A stretch of DNA of 19,381 nt from contig JADKIZ010000020.1 in NCBI GenBank assembly GCA_016722445.1, positions 1 to 19,381 on the forward strand, in the 5' to 3' direction. Source of the stretch: Flavobacteriales bacterium. Its GTDB lineage: Bacteria > Bacteroidota > Bacteroidia > Flavobacteriales_D > Sanyastnellaceae. Positions within the stretch are counted from its first letter, which is position 1. The number at the start of each line of letters is the position of its first letter. The notes beneath the pieces are model-generated. The model saw nothing but the letters and a program-made list of their open reading frames with translations. It was not told where the DNA came from and ran no database searches. The translations under genes were made by a program, and so were the position numbers. Below are positions 15,727-19,381 of this stretch, one piece after another.

Positions 15727-16431
15727 CTGGTGGTCAAATATGTGGGCTAAAATACTATGCTGACACGAAGAGAATAATTCTATTTAACTTCTTTCAAGTG
15801 CCTCAATTTCTACAAGTCACAAGCAATCTATTCTGAACATTCAAACTTGCGGTGAGACTTTGAATTTTTGATTGGGGATGATTGTTCTCATTATTAATTT
15901 TATGGTTCCAAGATTTTTCTCCCTCCTTTTTTCCTTGATAAAAAAAGGAGTAAAAAAATCAAGGCTGTTGAGAAAATCCGTGAAATCCTCAACATCTCCG
16001 GGCAGACCGACCCAAAGCTCCTCGTTGTTTCAAAAAATGGCGCGAGTACTTTTTACACCCCATTCTATCTGGACATTTTTAAACTGCTCGTCGCGGGTCG
16101 CTCTTTGCCCTTCGATGTTGGGATTTCTACGGATTTCTCAAAGGCCGTCAGCACCAACATGAGGTGTTTCGCCAAGAGATTACAGGTGTACTGATTTTTC
16201 TCTTCCCATTTTTTCTTGGCTATTAGAGTATTGCATGATGAATAGAGTTAACTATGCAATTCTATCGACTCACAATACTTGGAATCACGATCCAATGATG
16301 CAAGGTTCAATACATATGGCTTTCCTAAACTGACTTGCTTCGGATTCTATTATCTAAAGGTAATTCCAGCTATTCAGGAAGTTTAAGTGACGTTCGTGAA
16401 AAAATTGTTCGAGACAGAACGATTACAGAAA
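15727..16431. other. Long stretch without a supported gene; holds a pseudoknot-like element
   Basis: About 700 bases between DUF1801 and the GH18 gene. From about 15898 to 16194 two plus-strand frames stay open at once (15872-16162 and 15898-16194). The second encodes a peptide with LVVSKNGASTFYTPFYLDIF and no early ATG. Two overlapping open frames and no recognisable start or RBS argue for a GC-richer non-coding element rather than a gene. It begins with the nested inverted repeats at 15923-15964. From memory, similar element-like sequences occur between Bacteroidota genes, but I cannot confirm this here. The part from 16195 to 16431 is AT-rich and I see nothing in it. Confidence 0.4.
15923..15964 (+). 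repeat. Two interlocking inverted repeats (pseudoknot-like)
   Basis: Stem 1 is CTCCTTTTTT (15923-15932) with AAAAAAGGAG (15941-15950), ten perfect pairs. Its loop begins with CCTTGAT (15933-15939), which is a perfect complement of ATCAAGG (15958-15964), just downstream. As RNA the two stems interlock in H-type pseudoknot order, with an A-rich linker between them. Alternatively they form two mutually exclusive hairpins. The arms are seen directly; any function is inferred. Confidence 0.6.
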
Positions 16432-17563
16432 CTACTTCGAATGCTCTTCCATATTCCTCAGGGTCTCCTGATAAATGGCGTCCAACAATCCGTCTTTCGG
16501 CAAATCGCCATTCAATTTCCAAAACATCATACCACCGAGCTTCTTTCTCATGGCATACTCTGTTTTTAATCTGCAGGATTCGGCGTTGTCGTATGTGATA
16601 AATATTTTCTCTTCTGGGTTATAAAGGAATGGAGCTTTTGCGATTGAATCCCAATACGTGATGAATCCTTTCTCGGGGGTGTATTTCACAACGATGTCTT
16701 TGTATTTGACATCGCCACCCGATTTTCCCTTTGTCCCAATCCATGATTCTCCCATCAACTTTTTACCACGAAGCCATAAACCCGGCGCCAATCACGATTT
16801 TGTTCATGGGTACTTTGAGTGAATCCAACAACTCAACTCCGCTTGCCACACTTTCCTTTTGGAAAGGTGAAGAATACAGCGCAGTATGATGACCTGTATG
16901 AGCTCGTTTGTCGTTGGGCAAGCCATAAGTCATCAGGTTTACGAAATCCACGTGAGGCATGACTTCCGGCCAGTCAATTGAATTTTGAACGTATTCCGGA
17001 AAACTATTGGCATCAAAACTCAGTTCATAAGGAGGAGGCAGTTCTTGTCGCAAAGACTTGATCAATGAAGTGAAATTTGTTTTATCCTCCGGTTTGCCAT
17101 GACCATACTTTCCTCCCATTACCGGACTTTCCCAATCTAAGTCAAAGCCATCCAAATCATATTTGATTAAAAATTCCTTCACTGATTTTGCGAAAACCTG
17201 CCTGTCGGTTTCAGACGAAAAGACTGACGAACAAGTTTGACATCCGCTCCATCCGCCCAAGGCCACCAGCACTTTCAAATGTGGATACTTTTTCTTTTGA
17301 TCCACCAAAAGCCTCAGCGTTTCCTCCTGAAGCGAATCTTCCAACGCGATTTTGTTGCCATCTAGCTGTGTAAAACAGAAAATGATGTGGGTGAGTTTCT
17401 GATATTCAAAATTCTCTACTTCATGTTTGGGTCCTAAATAATAGCCTATCACTCGAAATGATGATGAATCCTGACTTCCGGATATAACCTGACCACAGCC
17501 TAAAGACAAGATCATTAACAACAGTATATGCGGTAGAATGTAGTTGTTTAGATTTTTCATCAT
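16432..17563 (-). CDS. GH18-family glycoside hydrolase lipoprotein (frameshifted)
   Basis: Chitinase-like glycoside hydrolase family 18 enzyme, hydrolysing beta-1,4-GlcNAc polymers or related glycans, anchored as a lipoprotein. The N-terminus has a signal with lipobox SLGC (Cys23). RVIGYYLG starts the barrel, LKVLVALGGWSG is the SxGG-region motif, and DGFDLDWE (residues 138-145) is the catalytic DxxDxDxE with Glu145 as acid. VDFVNLMTYGLP supplies the MxY motif. The first frame stops at 16763 after KIVIGAGF, where 'IGAxFYG' is expected. The following frame, ending at 16432, continues with VKYKDIV, GFITYWDSIAKAPFLYN, FITYDNAES and LGGMMFWKLNGDLPKDGLL, the closing barrel Trp region. One or two indels near 16775-16790 therefore separate the parts. 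Total of about 375 residues is normal. The DUF4180 gene ends 18 bases upstream, so an operon is likely. Confidence 0.9.
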
Positions 17564-17581
17564 AGGTTCAAATGATTGTAT

Positions 17582-17998
17582 TCATATGCAACGATAAGTG
17601 AAGATACTTCTTTTGAAATGATTCAGGTGCTCGATTTTCTGTTTAGGAAAGTACTGGAGTGCTTCATCCATGGAATGAACAAAGTTGATGTGTTTGCCTT
17701 TGTTGCTCTCATAGATGAATTCAGTGAGGCTTTTGCTGTTGTATTTGGAGTATTCTCCAACAATGGCCAATCGCACGCGGTAATTCGAAAACTTTTGGAG
17801 TATCTCTCCAGCCATTCCATTTTTCAAATCAAAAAAATCCGGTATGATATTTTTTGCGTGAATAATCACTTTGTCGAATCCCTGGTAATAAAGATTGCCC
17901 AACAAGTCCAATCCTTCTTCCATGGATTGAATCACCAAATCATCTGCTACCACTTCAGCTATGCGTGTTTGGTTTATATCATGTACTTCAATTGTCAT
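17582..17998 (-). CDS. DUF4180 domain-containing protein
   Basis: Intact 138-residue cytoplasmic protein of the DUF4180 family; function unknown. The fold looks like a STAS- or SpoIIAA-like alpha/beta domain by sequence pattern, which is inference. Family landmarks are MTIEVHDINQTRIAEVVADD, LDLLGNLYYQGFDKVIIHAK, NIIPDFFDLKNGMAGEILQK, FSNYRVRLAIVGEYSKYNSK and SLTEFIYESNKGKHINFVHS. The last 25 residues or so (KQKIEHLNHFKRSIFTYRCI) extend past the usual family end, so an indel near the C-terminus is possible. It is followed after 18 bases by the GH18 gene on the same strand. Confidence 0.9.
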   Translation of the reverse strand: MTIEVHDINQTRIAEVVADDLVIQSMEEGLDLLGNLYYQGFDKVIIHAKNIIPDFFDLKNGMAGEILQKFSNYRVRLAIVGEYSKYNSKSLTEFIYESNKGKHINFVHSMDEALQYFPKQKIEHLNHFKRSIFTYRCI

Positions 17999-18150
17999 GA
18001 CTTTTCCTCCACCTTCAATTGCGATATTTCTTTGCGTTTATTTTTATGAGCCGGGTTGACTGACATATGATTTCTACCTTTCAATCAAACATCATTTGTT
18101 CCTGAAAACAGGCCTTGGCTTTTGTCCGAAAATAGACAAACTTCAATGTA

Positions 18151-19217
18151 CTATAATCCAGTGAATGTTGAACCATTGAATTACAAATGCCATTTGCATC
18201 TGTTCCAAACCACATTGTTCCACTATTGTCCTTATATATGGTATTGACTGCATCACTGGTCAGGCCATCTTGAGTTGTATAGTTTGTCAGTAATTTCCCA
18301 TCAAATTTCCAAACACCTGCATCAACAATTCCACCCAAAGATTACCCTGATTGTCTTCATTGATGGCATAAACACGGGCCATGGGTCCTTTACCGGATTT
18401 ACGGAAGCCTTGAAGTCGGCATTACCGCTTCCAATTCATTTGTCATATTTTTCAACCCTTTCATCATATCGAAACAGACCCAGCCCCATTGTTTCAAACC
18501 AAAGGTTACCATTGCGATCTTCGAATATGGCGAGAACAGCAGGACCTGCAAGGCCTTTTTCCTAAACCAAATCAGTTCCTCCGTCATATTTGCATACACC
18601 TTCAATTGTGTCCCGAACCAGAGGTTGCTTTCGATCTTGAGCACACAATAGACAGCCATACTACTCAATTCAAAAGGTTCAATCCTTCTAACTGTTGGAA
18701 GGAATGGTAAAAGTCGCGAAGTTCCGTTGTATCTGAATACACCACTACCAGCGTAGAACCACAAATCACCTTCCTGGGTTGACTAATCGTCTTTCATACC
18801 TCCCGTGAATGAAACATGGTCGGTATGTGTCACGAACTTCGTGCCATCGAACTCACTAACACCGAATCTTCCAGTCCTAAACCACATGTGGCCCTATCCA
18901 TCTTCTTCTTGTATGCTTAAAATCTGATTGTCCGAAGGCCATCCCTGGTAGTAAACTGTGTCAAGACTTTGGAGTCATATCGATAAAACCAATGCATTGG
19001 TTCCAACCAGCAGTTGCCATTTTTGTCCTGATACATGCTCCTGATATTCTTGTCGATGGTACGTGCCACGCCACTCAAACCGGCAATTGTCGATGGCTCT
19101 GCTTTCACATCCGACGTTGAAGGAAGAATTCGATTATTGGGTTCACGACATGAGGTCAATCCTAAGGTAAACAAGGGGATGACTAAAAATGAGAAGTAGG
19201 TAATGGGATTTTTCTAT
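18151..19217 (-). CDS. Lipoprotein with two-component-regulator-type propeller repeats (frameshifted)
   Basis: Reconstructed secreted lipoprotein made of Reg_prop-type beta-propeller repeats, usually sensor domains of hybrid two-component systems, here without a kinase part. The start appears damaged: ATAGAAAAATCC stands where ATGAAAAATCC is expected, followed by NPITYFSFLVIPLFTLGL and TSC as lipobox. Blades are recognised by 'I..D..G..W..T..G....dG...T': NIRSMYQDKNGNCW, YDSKVLTQFTTRDGL, PSDNQILSIQEEDG, HMWFRTGRFGVSEFDGTKF, DLWFYAGSGVFRYNGTS, then GVWKFDGKLLTNYTTQDGL and AVNTIYKDNSGTMWFGTDAN. The end is restored by one base to CNFNGSTFTGL with TAG at 18151-18153. Many stops and frame changes occur between 18350 and 18920, and the middle blades are only partly readable. 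The ligand is unknown. Confidence 0.8.
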
Positions 19218-19381
19218 GTGGGAGTTGTACAAAACGTCCTGATGTTAATGTGCGTGCAGCCTTTGTTTTCTTCATCTCTATCTCCATGATCAAATCACCA
19301 ACCCAAGTGCTGATAATCCTAAACAGGCAATTTTCGGATCATCCAGACAGATCCGTATTTCACAACCATGATCTAAAATGG
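19218..19381 (-). other. Window end, possible C-terminus of an upstream minus-strand gene
   Basis: The last 164 bases hold no complete gene. Reading in from the edge on the minus strand gives DHGCEIRICLDDPKIACLGL followed by SALGLVI and a stop, which looks protein-like but is too short to assign. No promoter is evident for the propeller lipoprotein. Confidence 0.2.

Noticed and set aside
15872..16162. A 96-codon plus-strand frame as a gene
   Set aside because: A second frame is open over the same stretch, there is no RBS, the translation is rich in Ser/Leu low-information text, and it starts in an inverted-repeat element.
16195..16431. Possible tRNA or small RNA before the GH18 gene
   Set aside because: No cloverleaf arms, CCA end or TTCGAATC-like T-loop could be found in the stretch.
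17576..18049. Plus-strand open frame of 157 codons
   Set aside because: Antisense to the DUF4180 gene, whose family landmarks are clear on the minus strand.

Overview
The window comes from a Bacteroidota (Bacteroidetes) chromosome, most likely a Chitinophagales/Sphingobacteriales-like lineage or an uncultured relative. The markers are a TonB-dependent receptor followed by a DUF4249 lipoprotein, a DUF5683 protein between parB and dapB, a signal peptidase I with a long hydrophobic N-terminal region, a DUF3078 outer-membrane protein, a type IX secretion (T9SS) C-terminal sorting domain, and A-rich leaders with few Shine-Dalgarno sites. The lineage is inferred from gene content only.

Layout. (1) 1-1.1 kb, plus strand: the last part of a TonB-dependent receptor and its DUF4249 partner. 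(2) 1.1-2.5 kb, minus strand: an unidentified broken coding stretch and a RelE/ParE-type toxin-antitoxin pair. (3) 2.8-8.06 kb, plus strand: a tightly packed housekeeping cluster of UPF0173 metal-dependent hydrolase, parA, parB, DUF5683, dapB and lepB. It combines chromosome segregation, lysine/peptidoglycan precursor synthesis and protein export. (4) 8.06-10.4 kb: an M16 zinc protease and a small W-L-x-x-x-G repeat protein, surrounded by five intergenic tandem arrays that all have a 7-bp unit, one of them organised into a 49-bp higher-order repeat. (5) 10.4-14 kb, plus strand: a DUF3078 barrel with a strong terminator, then a translationally coupled pair of a two-motif aspartic protease and a secreted protein with four CBM48/glycogen-binding-like domains. 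(6) 14.1-19.2 kb, minus strand: a T9SS cargo protein, a DUF1801 protein, a non-coding element with a pseudoknot-like inverted-repeat layout, a GH18 lipoprotein, a DUF4180 protein and a propeller lipoprotein.

Data quality is central to reading this window. Almost every gene in 1-8.06 kb, and several after 15.3 kb, is split by one-base frame changes, often at short homopolymers. In most cases restoring one base gives a textbook family sequence. Essential genes (parA, dapB, lepB) are affected together, so consensus indel errors are far more likely than real gene decay. Between about 8.1 and 15.3 kb the genes are nearly clean (one indel, near 13401). Coordinates for broken genes below are of the reconstructed gene.

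No phage, insertion sequence, CRISPR array, rRNA or tRNA was recognised. The features most worth a second look are the heptamer/49-bp repeat system, the protease plus tandem glycogen-binding-domain operon, the parS-like and DnaA-box-like motifs in front of the parAB cluster, and the pseudoknot-like element at 15.9 kb.
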